A stretch of 64,000 bases of DNA, taken from NCBI GenBank assembly GCA_029817715.1, contig JARUPY010000190.1, positions 5,394,001-5,458,000 on the forward strand. Direction: 5' to 3'. This document shows, one piece after another, positions 35,939 through 48,696 of this stretch (within the stretch, counting starts at the first letter, position 1; each line of letters begins with the position of its first letter). Position numbers and translations under genes: made by a program. The stretch comes from Melastoma dodecandrum (lineage: Eukaryota > Streptophyta > Magnoliopsida > Myrtales > Melastomataceae). Below the pieces are notes generated by a model. It did no database searches, had not been told where the DNA came from, and saw only the letters and a program-made list of their open reading frames with translations.

Positions 35939-38629
35939 ATGAGTGTACGCGCGCCTTCCGGCCTAGCACGCGCGTGGCGGTTCGGACGACCCGAGGATCC
36001 GGGCCCGCTCCCCTAGAGTCTTCCGGTCGGCGTCGCGACTCGAGCGTCGAACGCTGCGGAAAAGACCAGGGTGGTCCCTCCTTCGATTCCTGACCGGATC
36101 TGCCCAGACTCTTCGCCGATCGTCTCCATGCTCCTTAAGAGGCGACGGGCGAAAAGAAGCGCATGGCCCGAGGAGGAAGCTTTAGGAGGTTCCAAGAGCG
36201 GCTCGTGCCGTCAGTTCCTCATCCAAAATGACTTCGTAAAAAGATGTGTTGTTGTTTAACCTAGGTAAACTATTACGGAGTCGCCACCGACTTAATTATA
36301 AAAGCTTGGTTTAAGTCGGAAAACCAGAGTAGATTCGGGGATTCCTAATTACTAACTCTTACATTTAAACATGCGAAAAGGTGGCGTTTACTCCAAAAGG
36401 TTTGCTTTTGGTTGACGGGTGTTGGGCCCGATTCAGGCGTTGGACCCGAATTCATGTGTATTGGTTTAGCAAATGGCATGCGACGATAAACCTATGGGCC
36501 TAAGGCATGCGGACAAGCACAGACAATTATTGAGATCAAAGGGAGAGGGGAAGGGCGGTGATTGCAGGCCTATGCCCTTGGGCCCGCAATCCGTTACATG
36601 TGGCTTAAAAAATTCGGGAAGGCCCGCACCTTCCCTTTGTACCTTTAATAAAGGTTGGGGCCGCTTTGTCTTCAAGCCCGCGATTTTTAGGCCGAGGTGG
36701 ATCTACGCGATTTGATACACGCGCCTTCGAGTTGATCTTCGAGAATCCGGGTTTGAACTTTCGAAATTAAGTGCTCACGTGATCGGAGATGTGTATTCAG
36801 TATAGATTGTCGGCGATGTCCGAGCAGTCCACCGTGTTTTACATGCAAAACAAAGAGAGATGGACATTAGCAATGTTTATCATAATCGTACATGATCTAA
36901 GAAAACGTAAATGAATTCAAGTGGGCTAAAGTCATTCGAATTTCATAAAAAAATTTTCTAAAATTTTGACTATAGCAAAGAGTTTAAAAAGGAACATATT
37001 CGTATTAAGAAATCCAATTGCTAAAGAAATGTGAACTCGAACAAGAACGATTGCCATTTATTATTAAAAAATAATAATTATTATAATGATGCAAGAAGCC
37101 GTGAATGGCCATTTCAAATTAAAAAAAAAAAAAAGAAGACGGAAGTTTTTACCTTTGGTGTGGGTTGATCGATAGACATTCAAAAATAAAATAAAAATAA
37201 AAATAAAAAATAAAAATAAAAAGAGAAAGGAGGTTTTTTACCGTCTTTGTAGGCTGATCGAAGACGAAATCAAAGGTGGGGAACTGCGTCTGGGTATCAA
37301 GCCACCCGAAGCTGCTGTTGATCGAAGGAAGCAAAGGGGATCCAGGTCACCGAGGGATTACTGGAAAAGAAAATCCTGAGGCCACTAAGACGTCACTGGG
37401 GAGGAAGACTCGTCCGTTGAGAATCCAAGGTCTCGCCACGGGTTGTCGTGGTCGCTGAGCTGGGATCCGGGGACGCCGGGGAGAGAAGATCTTGCCACCA
37501 TGAGGCTAGAGACGCCGGAGGGGGAGTAGACCCGCCGCCGCGGGGTCGGGAAGCGCCGGGGGAAGTGGAGGCTGTCACCGTGGGCTAAAACGCCGGGGCT
37601 GAAATGGGTATGCTGCTACGGGGGGACGCCGGAGGGGGTTTGCTTCACCACCGCTAGGTCTGGGACGTCGGGGAAGAGGTGATCATGCCACCATGAGGGG
37701 ATCCGCCACTGTCATGAAGACGGCCGAGGGAAGCTCGCCGCTGTGGGTGTTGTTGGACTTCAGGATGGCGCCGTGGGAGGAGCGCCGGGAAGCTGGGACG
37801 AGGAGCCGCCTTGGGGCTGAAGGTGGGTCTGAGGCTAACCGGGGTGGGCGTCGCCGCAGTAGGAATCTGAGCCCTCGCCGGTCGTGGCTGTCTCAGCTTG
37901 CTGTGAACTCGCCGTTGTCGGGGAGCATCGGAGAAGGAAATTCATGAATGTCGGGTTAAAAGAAGTGATCGTCAGGAACACCGGGAGCGTTGGGCTTGTC
38001 CAGGGGCGCCGGGAGAGAGCTTGATCGCAGCTGCGGGTTAGGTGGGCGTCAGGAGAGCCGAGGTGGGGAGCCGCCTTGGGGCTTGGAGATGCTGGAGGAG
38101 GACGGGACTGCCGCCGCTGGTTCTGCCGCCGATGGGTTCGCCGCTGCTGGACGTTCGGGAGGATGCGGGAGGGAGGCTCTTTGGGAATATCTGGCCACGG
38201 GTTGTCGAGGCAGCTATGGGAGGCGCCGGGAAGACATGGTTGTCATCATTGTCGGAGGGAAACGCCGGAGAAGACGTTGGTCGTCGTTGCCGCTGGACTT
38301 TGGGGACGGCTGGGAGTGCTGAGCGGATGTCGCTATTGGGAAGGACACCGCTTGCTGGTGGATGGCGAAGATGCAGCAGGGAAGGAGCAGGGACTTGTTC
38401 CTTTGGTCCTTCCTTTGGTCCTATGCCTCTGAAGGTGAGTGTTACGTTTCTGTGTTGTGTCTCCCCCTTTTTCCTCTCTTTGTCTGTTTTTGTCCGTGAT
38501 TTATAGCTGCTCTCTTTTAAAAATAATCAGCCAGGGGAACGTACGTAACCGATGTAGGTTACGAAATGTATCCTTGATTTTTGTCATCAATTCGAATTAA
38601 TTCTGACCGTTACGAATCGTTCGAGTTAC

Positions 38630-38945
38630 TCAGCATTGAAGGCACTTTGCGTCAAGTGAAGAGAAAAAGGAGACCCTCGTGCAAGACTCTGTACCCACTT
38701 GGATACTCCTGCATCTTGACAACTTTCATGACTTTTCAAATCTTTGATAATGTCGATCACAGATTCATTTGAATTGAAGCAGGCAAAAGAAATTTCAAAT
38801 GAGCCTCTTATTCAGATTCATTACGATATCCTGCCAAAATCTCCTCGACATCTGCATAGGGATCAAGTGCATCTTCAGGAGTTGATATTCTTGTTCCGGT
38901 CATTCCGAGGTATAAACCAACAGAACCGGCTCCAGGACTTTTGCT
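38630..38945 (-). pseudogene. Captured 3-hydroxyisobutyryl-CoA hydrolase-like fragment (3' LTR)
   Basis: Minus-strand pieces read [14 protein letters not shown] then [10 protein letters not shown], a hallmark of the CHY1/HIBCH branch of the crotonase family (valine catabolism). They are followed by EAHLKFLLP and, after a frame change, SVIDIIKDLKSHE and RGSPFSLHLTQ, which correspond to the later part of these enzymes. The pieces run on without introns but with stops, a missing segment of roughly 25 residues and at least one frameshift. The N-terminal half is absent. The lack of introns suggests capture of a spliced transcript. Confidence 0.68.
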
Positions 38946-39098
38946 CAATCACATATGAAAGACGATTTTTGCTTGCAATCTGTTTGACGTCACCACCTGG
39001 GGAAGACGGGGAGGATTTGATTAATAGTTTCATAGGTTGCTTCACAAGGTTGTGGTCGTTCTCTCTGGTAGGACGAGTTACTGCTCTACCCCCATCTT

Positions 39099-39899
39099 CG
39101 TCGTCGATACGACTTCTCGCCTCGCCCAGTGGCGGATCAACGACCTTTCCTGCATCTACATTTGTCTCAAGTCCGACCCTTTCAAGCTCGGGCCCCGGAG
39201 TCATTTCGCTTGCCAGAGGCAATAGGAAGACGTTGACACGCCCTAGTAATTTCATCTGCCCTTCTTTTTGTGTGCATGGGTTTTGTGAACGTCGGAAATC
39301 GGAAGAGTCTTACGCTTTGTTAACTCGTCAACAGAGGTTACAGATAAGGAGATCAAGTGCAGCAACAACTTCGTCTGGGCCGTTGATGTTCCGCTGAGGG
39401 AGAAGGCTCATCATCGACGTAGAATTCCTTGACCTAAAAGCTGCATCTACATGGGTAATCTCTCTCATGCTAGATTGCGCTCCGTGAAAATTTCTCTCCC
39501 CGAAAGAATGCTGACTTGTGTGGATGGCTATGCAGGGTGCTGAACCTTGCTCGATTTGAGCTGAAGGACTTCCCCAGAAAACGTCCAATGAGACATCCTT
39601 GTCCACGCTTGCTAGGATGCTAAAGGAAGGCATCCACACGGACATCCTTGTCAATGCTTCCGACGGGAGCATTGGAGCTCATCCAGCCATGTTGGCCTTG
39701 AGATCTCCCGTATTCCGCAGCACGTTCCCATACGACCGACGATCCCCCTTCCGGGTGGCGGACAAGTACAACATTTCGGGACTGAAAGAGGCCTGCCACG
39801 AGAGCCTCCTAGAGGACATAAACGTGCGTGAAAACTGCAGACCGGGAACTCGTGGTCGAGGTCTTCGACGAGGTCCTAAGCGTTTGGGAAGGATCCTAA
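39099..39899 (+). pseudogene. Captured BTB/POZ-domain gene fragment (3' LTR)
   Basis: Plus-strand (antisense to the element) remnants follow plant BTB/POZ proteins of the At1g55760/At1g21780 type in order. They are the start (TTSRLAQWRINDLS and KSDPFKLG), LIIDVEFLDLK, the BTB core (KEGIHTDILVNASDGSIGAH, then SPVFRS), ADKYNISGLKEACHESLLED, and the C-terminus (TADRELVVEVFDEVL) with its stop. About 50 residues of the BTB core are missing and several frameshifts are present. No introns interrupt the order. Such proteins normally act as substrate adaptors of CUL3 ubiquitin ligases; this copy cannot encode one. Confidence 0.8.
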
Positions 39900-41639
39900 A
39901 ACTCCCGTTACTTGCGCTTCGTTTGATGATTGCATCTCTTCTTTTCGTCATGAAATATTTGTCAATGAAACAAGCCTTGGTTGAGTAGATAAGGAATTTG
40001 GGGTATTTACAGCTGCCCCTCTTTGCGAGAGAATCAGATAAGATTTTCTCGCAAAGATATCATGAATACCCCAAATTGATAAATTCTGATGGAACTTGCA
40101 CCTTGGAATCTCGTCAGGAAAGTAGTTAAATATGAAATCTTATGAAATACAGGTATAAGCAAATGACACTTATGCATGTCGTTTCAAATAAAATCATTTC
40201 CAAGCGAGAACAAGAGAAGGGATTTTGTAAATTTCTCACGGTTCGCTCATTTTTCTAGAAGCTATCTCAGTTGGATTTGAGAATTCCTTTGACTTGGATG
40301 CTCACGTACTAGTCGAAGGAGTCTTTGCCTGGGTTGTAATGTGGCTTTGGCATAATGCCTTTAGAGTAAAGTTTTAAATTAGTCGTTTGAAAGAAAGAGT
40401 CTAAGGACCTCATCGGAAGCTACTGGATCGTAGAGGTTCCACCATTCAAGCAAATTTTCCATCATTTAGATAGCCCGCCAGTTGTCATGTTCTGTTTGGG
40501 GATGAATAAATGGTTTACTGACAGATGTGATCAATCCACTTTGGGGAAAGCTTTGTTTTAGAAGGGTAGCATCTTTGTTTTTGCGACCGTCAATGTCCGT
40601 CCCGATGCTTTGTTTTTGCTCTTTTGGTTTTCATCTTACGCTTTGCTTTTGAAGACTTTGGTCTTTGCGCTAATTTTGCTTTTTCTTTACTGGATCATAG
40701 GGATTTGCCCCACTCTGTTTTCTGGTACTTTTCTTTGGTATTTGTGCTCTTTGGAAAATTCTTTGAGAAATTCGGTCCTCAGGAACGACTTAACTGGTAG
40801 GCCTAATTGTCGATGGTCCTTTTCACTTGAATTTTAAGGAAGTGTAGCCTCCACGATCTGTTGCTTCCGGGTTCTAGCTACAAAATCTCCCTTTTAACCT
40901 CGATGTGAGGCGGTCCTTAGACTTGTTAGGCATAGTGTATACGAAAACTTCAACTTTGGCTCAAAAGGGGCTAGCAATGGTTGATATTTCGTGTTTGGGA
41001 TAGGGAAGAAATGCTCGATCTCATTCCGGTTTAGAGCAACTTTTGTCAAAGGATTCGTTATCCGTCTGAATGCTTGTGTATGAATCCTTACAGTGTTTTC
41101 ACTCATCACTCTGGGTAAGTGTTGGGGATAGGCTTGCCTTCTCCACTCTCGCTCAGAAACGTTTTATTAAAGATAATCCCAAATTATAAGCAAATGGGTA
41201 CATGAATGTTTAAGAAATGAAAAGGTTTAGATACTCAAACCTCTGTAGCGCTCTTGTGCACTTTGAGGGGGAAGTGTTTGCACGTTCATGCCCCAGTCAT
41301 GTTCTTTGAGATTAGAATCAAACGGCTTCCACCCGACCACCCTCGCCGTTGCCCAGGAGTTTGTACCGTACTATGTGGATGCCCATGTATCTACACAGTT
41401 GACAACGGACAAAGACGAAGTTAGTTTATGTACTTCGACTCTTGTTTGAGGAGATAACAATGAAATGAAGTATCCGCTGGGGAGATGAGGTGGATATGTC
41501 CGTCTCAATGATAGTTCTGGAGGAATATGCTTGTATGTTCGATCCTTGTTGAGGAATGCGACGTATGTAATCAACTCCAGCTTGAATGAAGGCTGGACTC
41601 CAGCTGGGGAAATGGAGATATGACTCCATCTTTGGTGAT

Positions 41640-42770
41640 GACAAAGGCAATTTCGAAGCTTTGGTTCGAAATTTTCCACCCAACCGCCCGTGCCTTTGTC
41701 TATAATGTAGGATGCTCATGTACCTACATTCCCATTTTGTATGATCTCGTCATTGCATCTTCGTTGAATGGAATCGAAGGATTGACGAAATTGCTACAAG
41801 ACTTTGGCTTGAAGCTTTGCCGCGCTGTCACTCTCGCCTTTGCCATAGGAGTTTTGTACTATTCGTGTGAGGAGCTCTTGTACCTGCCCACGTGACAAAG
41901 GACGTAAACGAAATAAGCTCATGTAATTTCGTTTAACTCTTGATGAAGAGAGTACTGACTGTGTGATTCTCCCTTTTCATGTGTATTGTCGATGTTCATT
42001 GCCCCAGTTCTTTGGGGATATAAATAAGTTTGTTGATGCAGGTTGTGTTCTTGTTTGAAGCTTTATTGTTTGTCTTCATTGTCTGCCTAGGGCGCTCATG
42101 TACCCCTTTCATGTAATTTGTTGTCTTGTGACATGTTGTTTTGAAGCTTTGGTTCGAAATCTATTGATTGTCTGTCTAGGATGTTTATGTACTTCTTTCA
42201 TGTGATTTGTTTGGTTTGTCAACGAGGAATTAACCAAGATTGCTCTGCCTTGTCTCAGGATAGCTTGGAGGTGATGCCCCAGGATCTCTCGGAGATATGT
42301 CTATGATCACTCAGAGATTTGCCCTGGATTAGTCGGGGATTTGCCCTAGGATCGCTCGGAGATTTGCCCCAGGATTGTTCTCGTCTTGTCGTCATTGTTG
42401 TTTTGCCAACGAAGGCCGTTTTGAAACTTTGGCTCGAAACTTTTTCACCTTACCGTCCTTGCCTTCGTTGTCTGTCTAGGATGTTCATGTACCTATAAAA
42501 CAAGTCGAAGGGCAAAACAAGTAAGCTCATGTAACCTGTTCTGCAGAGAAGGTATTAGTTGATGAACGAATACTCCCTTTCATGTAGATTGTCTTTTTGT
42601 TAACAACGAAGGATATTTTGAAACTTTGGCTCGAAACTTTTCCACCCTGCCACCCTCGCCTTCGTCAACATGCGACAAGGGCTAAAATAAGTGAGCTCAT
42701 GTAACTTATTTTTGCAAGAAAGAATTGATCAAGGAATAGATACTCCCTTTCATGTATTGTAATATCGAAC
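41640..42770. repeat. Degenerate tandem repeats in the LARD interior
   Basis: Units of roughly 150-200 bp contain GAAACTTTGGCTCGAAACTT-like, AAGCTCATGTAA and ACTCCCTTTCATGTA blocks, clearest at 42418-42608 and 42609-42765, with weaker copies from 41640. A separate short repeat (GGATCGCTCGGAGATTTGCC-like) lies at 42270-42390. Confidence 0.65.
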
Positions 42771-44722
42771 AGTGTCCACGTTGAGTATTTGTGACGGTTC
42801 TCTTCGATAAGATGATTGACTTCGGTTGAATGCCCCGGATGTGCAAAGTTGATGGCTTTTTGTGGTGCGCGTGGGCGATGACCGCAAATGTGGTGGGCGG
42901 GCTAGGGGATTGGCCGCTCATGTGGTGGGCCGAGGTGCTTGTTTTTTTGCCCATGAGTGATGCGGTGACTGACCTTCTCTTCTGTTCTTTGGTGAGAGTC
43001 GGTGGTTGAATACTGTCGGGATGACCGCTTGGGTGCTGTAGGGAATTCAAAGGGAATTGCCCCAGTCGAAGTATGCATCGTAGTTTGGTAGACATCATGT
43101 TCTTTGGTATTGATAAGATGTTGTCTGAGCCCCAGAAGAGTCATTTTGTACCTGCGAGGTAAAAATGAATGTCTTGGTGTTAGATGTTTAAATGTCGGTA
43201 AGTTCATCATGTATGTTTTGAACTATTGGAAGGCAAATAGAGCGAATGGGAGTTTCTAATGCCAGTTGCGCTATATGTTCGCCGTCGCTTGAAGAATTTG
43301 GTCCATGTTCATGTTTTTGTCGTTGGGATGCTATGGATCCGGCATTCGTCAAGTTCTTGTTGTTGGAGAAACGATGAGGTTGAATGAAGTGTTCATATTT
43401 GGGGGTTGATTGCTCGCAGCTGTCTTGATCTCGCGATGCCGTTGTGAATGATGGGGTTTGCCCCTTGTGCCGGATTATGTTATTGAGTTGTAAGCTGAGG
43501 AATTGCCCCTGTTTGGAATGATGTTTCCGTTGGTGCCGATTGTGCCTACTGATGACGTTGTGAGATTGCTTCTGTTTCTTTGGAGCGGTTGTCGGATCAG
43601 AAGGGGCGTGATGTTCCCAGTGTCCGATTGTAGCATGTCCATGAATGGCTCTATGGGCTTGTCATTAGCTCTGATGTTGACTGTGGTTGGCTGGTGAAAT
43701 GTAACCTCCTTGGGGTTTTCATGTTGTTGTAGATTCGACTTTGAACTTTGATAGCCATTGGGTGATCTTTGGTGTTCGTGCTCGGATGTTCGACTTCAGG
43801 CCTTGGTACCCGTCAATGGATTTCGTGTTGTTGCATGTCTGGTCATAACTTTGGTCTTTGATAGCGATCAGGAAATCCTTGGTCTGAATTGTTGTTCATC
43901 TGGTTTTGGACTTTGACAGTCGTCGAGCACCTTTGGCCTGCATGTTGTTGTATGCTTTGGTAGTCGTCGAGTAATCCCTGGTGTTCTTGTGCTTGTAGAT
44001 TTGTAATGTCATGTTTTGTCCCTAGTCCCGTTCGAGGAGCCATGTTGGAGAATTAAACCTCGGAAGGAAAATAGAGATAATGCAATAATGTAATCGATGC
44101 ATGATAAGTTTTGTTGTTGCTTAATCGCACTCGAATATGCAGAAAAGTATGCATTATGTAACTGCAATTGTAAATGAGACGTAGTGATACAACAGAGCGA
44201 TTACTGTGAATGACATGATAATGAATGCAGTAAGCAATAAATAGGTAGGGAGGGAGAAAAGAGGATTCTTGAAGTCCTTTATGATTAACCCAAACCGCTG
44301 CAAAACAAGGAGAGTTAGCTCTACAGTTTATCGCAGGCAAAGCGTACCTGAGACCTGTCCCTGCACAGGTAGTAGCCACTTAGTAACAAGCAAATGCATA
44401 TGCGGCGTCTGGTACCTGTAGTGAGCAAACAATGCTAGACTCTCGGATGAAGGCTTCTAAACCTCCCTCGGACTGAGGGAAGCGGGGTCCCGGCCAAAAA
44501 CCATACCGCAAATAGCAGCAGGTTGAGCCTTTCGGTGACCCCTCTAAAAATCCTAGCCCCGGGTTCGGGCACACCTAGATATGCCTAGGAAAGCAGTAAA
44601 CGAACACAACCATGAGAACAAACAAAAGGCACCGAGCCAAGCAAGTACATGCGCAAACAAAAACTCCTCTCCGCATGTGGATTAAAAATGTAAGAGCGTT
44701 CGAAAGGAATCCACATGCAGTG

Positions 44723-44740
44723 TCCCCAGCGGAGTCGCCA
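44723..44740 (-). other. Primer-binding site of the LARD
   Basis: On the minus strand TGGCGACTCCGCTGGGGA lies seven bases inside the 5' LTR. Its complement ends in GCCA, as a tRNA 3' end should. It fits the arginine-tRNA-type primer site described for Ogre/Tat elements (from memory). Confidence 0.75.
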
Positions 44741-47426
44741 TCCGGGATGTACGCGCGCCTTCCGGCCTAGCACGCGCGTGGCGGTTCGGACGACCCGAGG
44801 ATCCGGGCCCGCTCCCCTAGAGTCTTCCGGTCGGCGTCGCGACTCGAGCGTCGAACGCTGCGGAAAAGACCAGGGTGGTCCCTCCTTCGATTCCTGACCG
44901 GGTCTGCCCAGACTCTTCGCCGATCGTCTCCATGCTCCTTAAGAGGCGACGGGCGAAAAGAAGCGCATGGCCCGAGGAGGAAGCTTTAGGAGGTTCCAAG
45001 AGCGGCTCGTGCCGTCAGTCCCTCATCCAAAATGACTTCGTAAAAAGATGTGTTGTTGTTTAACCTAGGTAAACTATTACGGAGTCGCCACCGACTTAAT
45101 TATAAAAGCTTGGTTTAAGTCGGAAAACCAGAGTAGATTCGGGGATTCCTAATTACTAACTCTTACATTTAAACATGCGAAAAGGTGGCGTTTGCTCCAA
45201 AAGGTTTGCTTTTGGTTGACGGGTGTTGGGCCCGATTCAGGCGTTGGACCCGAATTCATGTGTATTGGTTTAGCAAACCGCATGCGACGATAAACCTATG
45301 GGCCTAAGGCATGCGGACAGGCACAGACAATTATTGAGATCAAAGGGAGCGGGGAAGGGCGGTGATTGCAGGCCTATGCCCTTGGGCCCGCAATCCGTTA
45401 CATGTGGCTTAAATAAAAATTCGGGAAGGCCCGCACCTTCCCTTTGTACCTTTAATAAAGGTTGGGGCCGCTTTGTCTTCAAGCCCGCGATTTTTAGGCC
45501 AAGGTGGATCTACGCGATTTGATACACGCGCCTTCGAGTCGATCTTCGAGAATCCGGGTTTGAACTTTCGAAATTAAGTGCTCACGTGATCGGAGATGTG
45601 TATTTGATGTAGATCGTCGATGATGTCCGAGCAGTCCACCGTGTTTTACATGCAAAACAAAGAGAGATGGACATTAGCAATGTTTATCATAATCGAACAT
45701 GATCTAAGAAAACGTAAATGAATTCAAGTGGGCTAAAGTCATTCGAATTTCATAAAAAAATTTTCTAAAATTTTGACTATAGCAAAGAGTTTAAAAAGGA
45801 ACATATTCGTATTAAGAAATCCAATTGCTAAAGAAATGTGAACTCGAACATGAACGATTGCCATTTATTATTAAAAAATAATAATTATTATAATGATGCA
45901 AGAAGCCGTGAATGGCCATTTCAAATTAAAAAAAAAAAAAAGAAGACGGAAGTTTTTACCTTTGGTGTGGGTTGATCGATAGACATTCAAAAATAAAATA
46001 AAAATAAAAATAAAAAATAAAAATAAAAAGAGAAAGGAGGTTTTTTACCGTCTTTGTAGGCTGATCGAAGACGAAATCAAAGGTGGGGAACTGCGTCTGG
46101 GTATCAAGCCACCCGAAGCTGCTGTTGATCGAAGGAAGCAAAGGGGATCCAGGTCACCGAGGGATTACTGGAAAAGAAAATCCTGAGGCCACTAAGACGT
46201 CACTGGGGAGGAAGACTCGTCCGTTGAGAATCCAAGGTCTCGCCACGGGTTGTCGTGGTCGCTGAGCTGGGATCCGGGGACGCCGGGGAGAGAAGATCTT
46301 GCCACCATGAGGCTAGAGACGCCGGAGGGGGAGTAGACCCGCCGCCGCGGGGTCGGGAAGCGCCGGGGGAAGTGGAGGCTGTCACCGTGGGCTAAAACGC
46401 CGGGGCTGAAATGGGTATGCTGCTACGGGGGGACGCAGGAGGGGGTTTGCTTCACCACCGCTAGGTCTGGGACGTCGGAGAAGAGGTGATCATGCTACCA
46501 TGAGGGGATCCGCCACTGTCATGAAGACGGCCGAGGGAAGCTCGCCGCTGTGGGTGTTGTTGGACTTCAGGATGGCGCCGTGGGAGGAGCGCCGGGAAGC
46601 TGGGACGAGGAGCCGCCTTGGGGCTGGAGGTGGGTCTGAGGATAACCGGGGTGGGCGTCGCCGCAGTAGGAATCTGAGCCCTCGCCGGTCGTGGCTGTCT
46701 CAGCTTGCTGTGAACTCGCCGTTGTCGGGGAGCATCGGAGAAGGAAATTCATGAATGTCGGGTTAAAAGAAGTGATCGTCAGGAACACCGGGAGCGTTGG
46801 GCTTGTCCAGGGGCGCCGGGAGAGAGCTTGATCGCAGCTGTGGGTTAGGTGGGCGTCAGGAGAGCCGAGGTGGGGAGCCGCCTTGGGGCTTGGAGATGCT
46901 GGAGGAGGACGGGACTGCCGCTGCTAGTTCTGCCGCCGATGGGTTCGCCGTTTGGGAGGATGCGGGAGGGCGGCTCTTTGGGGATACCTGGCCACGGGTT
47001 GTCGAGGCAGCTGTGGGAGGTGCCGGGAAGACATGGTAGTCATCATTGTTGGAGGGAAACGCCGGAGAAGACGTTGGTCGTCGTTGCCGCTGGACTTTGG
47101 GGACGGCTGGGAGTGCTGAGCGGATGTCGCTATTGGGAAGGACACCGCTTGCTGGTGGATGGCGAAGATGCAGCAGGGAAGGAGCAGGGACTTGTTCCTT
47201 TGGTCCTTCCTTTGGTCCTATGCCTCTGAAGGTGAGTGTTACGTTTCTGTGTTGTGTCTCCCCCTTTTTCCTCTCTTTGTCTGTTTTTGTCCGTGATTTA
47301 TAGCTGCTCTCTTTTAAAAATAATCAGCCAGGGGAACGTATGTAACCGATGTAGGTTACGAAATGTATCCTTGATTTTTGTCATCAATTCGAATTAATTC
47401 TGACCGTTACGAATCGTTCGAGTTAC

Positions 47427-47742
47427 TCAGCATTGAAGGCACTTTGCGTCAAGTGAAGAGAAAAAGGAGACCCTCGTGCAAGACTCTGTACCCACTTGGA
47501 TACTCCTGCATCTTGACAACTTTCATGACTTTTCAAATCTTTGATAATGTCGATCACAGATTCATTTGAATTGAAGCAGGCAAAAGAAATTTCAAATGAG
47601 CCTCTTATTCAGATTCATTACGATATCCTGCCAAAATCTCCTCGACATCTGCATAGGGATCAAGTGCATCTTCAGGAGTTGATATTCTTGTTCCGGTCAT
47701 TCCGAGGTATAAACCAACAGAACCGGCTCCAGGACTTTTGCT
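47427..47742 (-). pseudogene. Captured 3-hydroxyisobutyryl-CoA hydrolase-like fragment (5' LTR)
   Basis: Same fragment as at 38630-38945, in the second LTR, with the same frame breaks. Its presence in both LTRs shows that the capture was carried through a round of retrotransposition. Confidence 0.68.
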
Positions 47743-47895
47743 CAATCACATATGAAAGACGATTTTTGCTTGCAATCTGTTTGACGTCACCACCTGGGGA
47801 AGACGGGGAGGATTTGATTAATAGTTTCATAGGTTGCTTCACAAGGTTGTGGTCGTTCTCTCTGGTAGGACGAGTTACTGCTCTACCCCCATCTT

Positions 47896-48696
47896 CGTCG
47901 TCGATACGACTTCTCGCCTCGCCCAGTGGCGGATCAACGACCTTTCCTGCATCTACATTTGTCTCAAGTCCGACCCTTTCAAGCTCGGGCCCCGGAGTCA
48001 TTTCGCTTGCCAGAGGCAATAGGAAGACGTTGACACGCCCTAGTAATTTCATCTGCCCTTCTTTTTGTGTGCATGGGTTTTGTGAACGTCGGAAATCGAA
48101 AGAATCTTACGCTTTGTTAACTCGTCAACAGAGGTTACAGATAAGGAGATCAAGTGCAGCAACAACTTCGTCTGGGCCGTTGATGTTCCGTTGAGGGGGA
48201 AGGCTTATCATCGACATAGAATTCCTTGACCTAAAAGCTGCATCTACATGGGTAATCTCTCTCATGCTAGATTGCGCTCCGTGAAAATTTCTCTCCCCGA
48301 AAGAATGCTGACTTGTGTGGATGGCTATGCAGGGTGCTGAACCTTGCTCGATTTGAGCTGAAGGACTTCCCCAGAAAACGTCCAATGAGACATCCTTGTC
48401 CACGCTTGCTAGGATGCTAAAGGAAGGCATCCACACGGACATCCTTGTCAATGCTTCCGACGGGAGCATTGGAGCTCATCCAGCCATGTTGGCCTCGAGA
48501 TCTCCCGTATTCCGCAGCATGTTCCCATACGACCGACGATCCCCCTTCCGGGTGGCGGACAAGTACAACATTTCGGGACTGAAAGAGGCCTGCCACGAGA
48601 GCCTCCTAGAGGACATAAACGTGCGTGAAAACTGCAGACCGGGAACTCGTGGTCGAGTTCTTCGACGAGGTCCTAAGCGTTTGGGAAGGATCCTAA
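47896..48696 (+). pseudogene. Captured BTB/POZ-domain gene fragment (5' LTR)
   Basis: Same fragment as at 39099-39899, with a few differences; for example this copy reads SPVFRSMF where the other has SPVFRSTF, Met being closer to the cellular family. Confidence 0.8.

Larger units (their letters stand above)
35944..40011 (-). repeat. 3' LTR of the LARD, with captured gene fragments
   Basis: From right to left in element sense: start TGTAAATACC at 40011; captured BTB/POZ and hydrolase fragments (38630-39899); a GC-rich segment of degenerate short repeats (37440-38450); an AT-rich segment with an AAAAT-type microsatellite (37180-37222); and a conserved ~850-bp terminal segment shared with both solo LTRs. 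Compared with the other LTR it differs by scattered substitutions and a few small indels, for example near 38147. Confidence 0.92.
40012..44747 (-). other. Internal region of the LARD, no gag-pol recognised
   Basis: 4.7 kb between the LTRs. The polypurine tract (minus-strand AAAGAGGGGCAGC) occupies 40012-40024. I find only short frames and none of the Ty3/Gypsy motifs (zinc knuckle, DSG, YVDD or YLDD, integrase). The middle holds degenerate tandem repeats. Confidence 0.8.

Noticed and set aside
38744..39397. 217-codon plus-strand frame, also present at 47541-48194
   Set aside because: It runs across parts of both captured gene fragments in mixed frames and strands; no coherent protein results.
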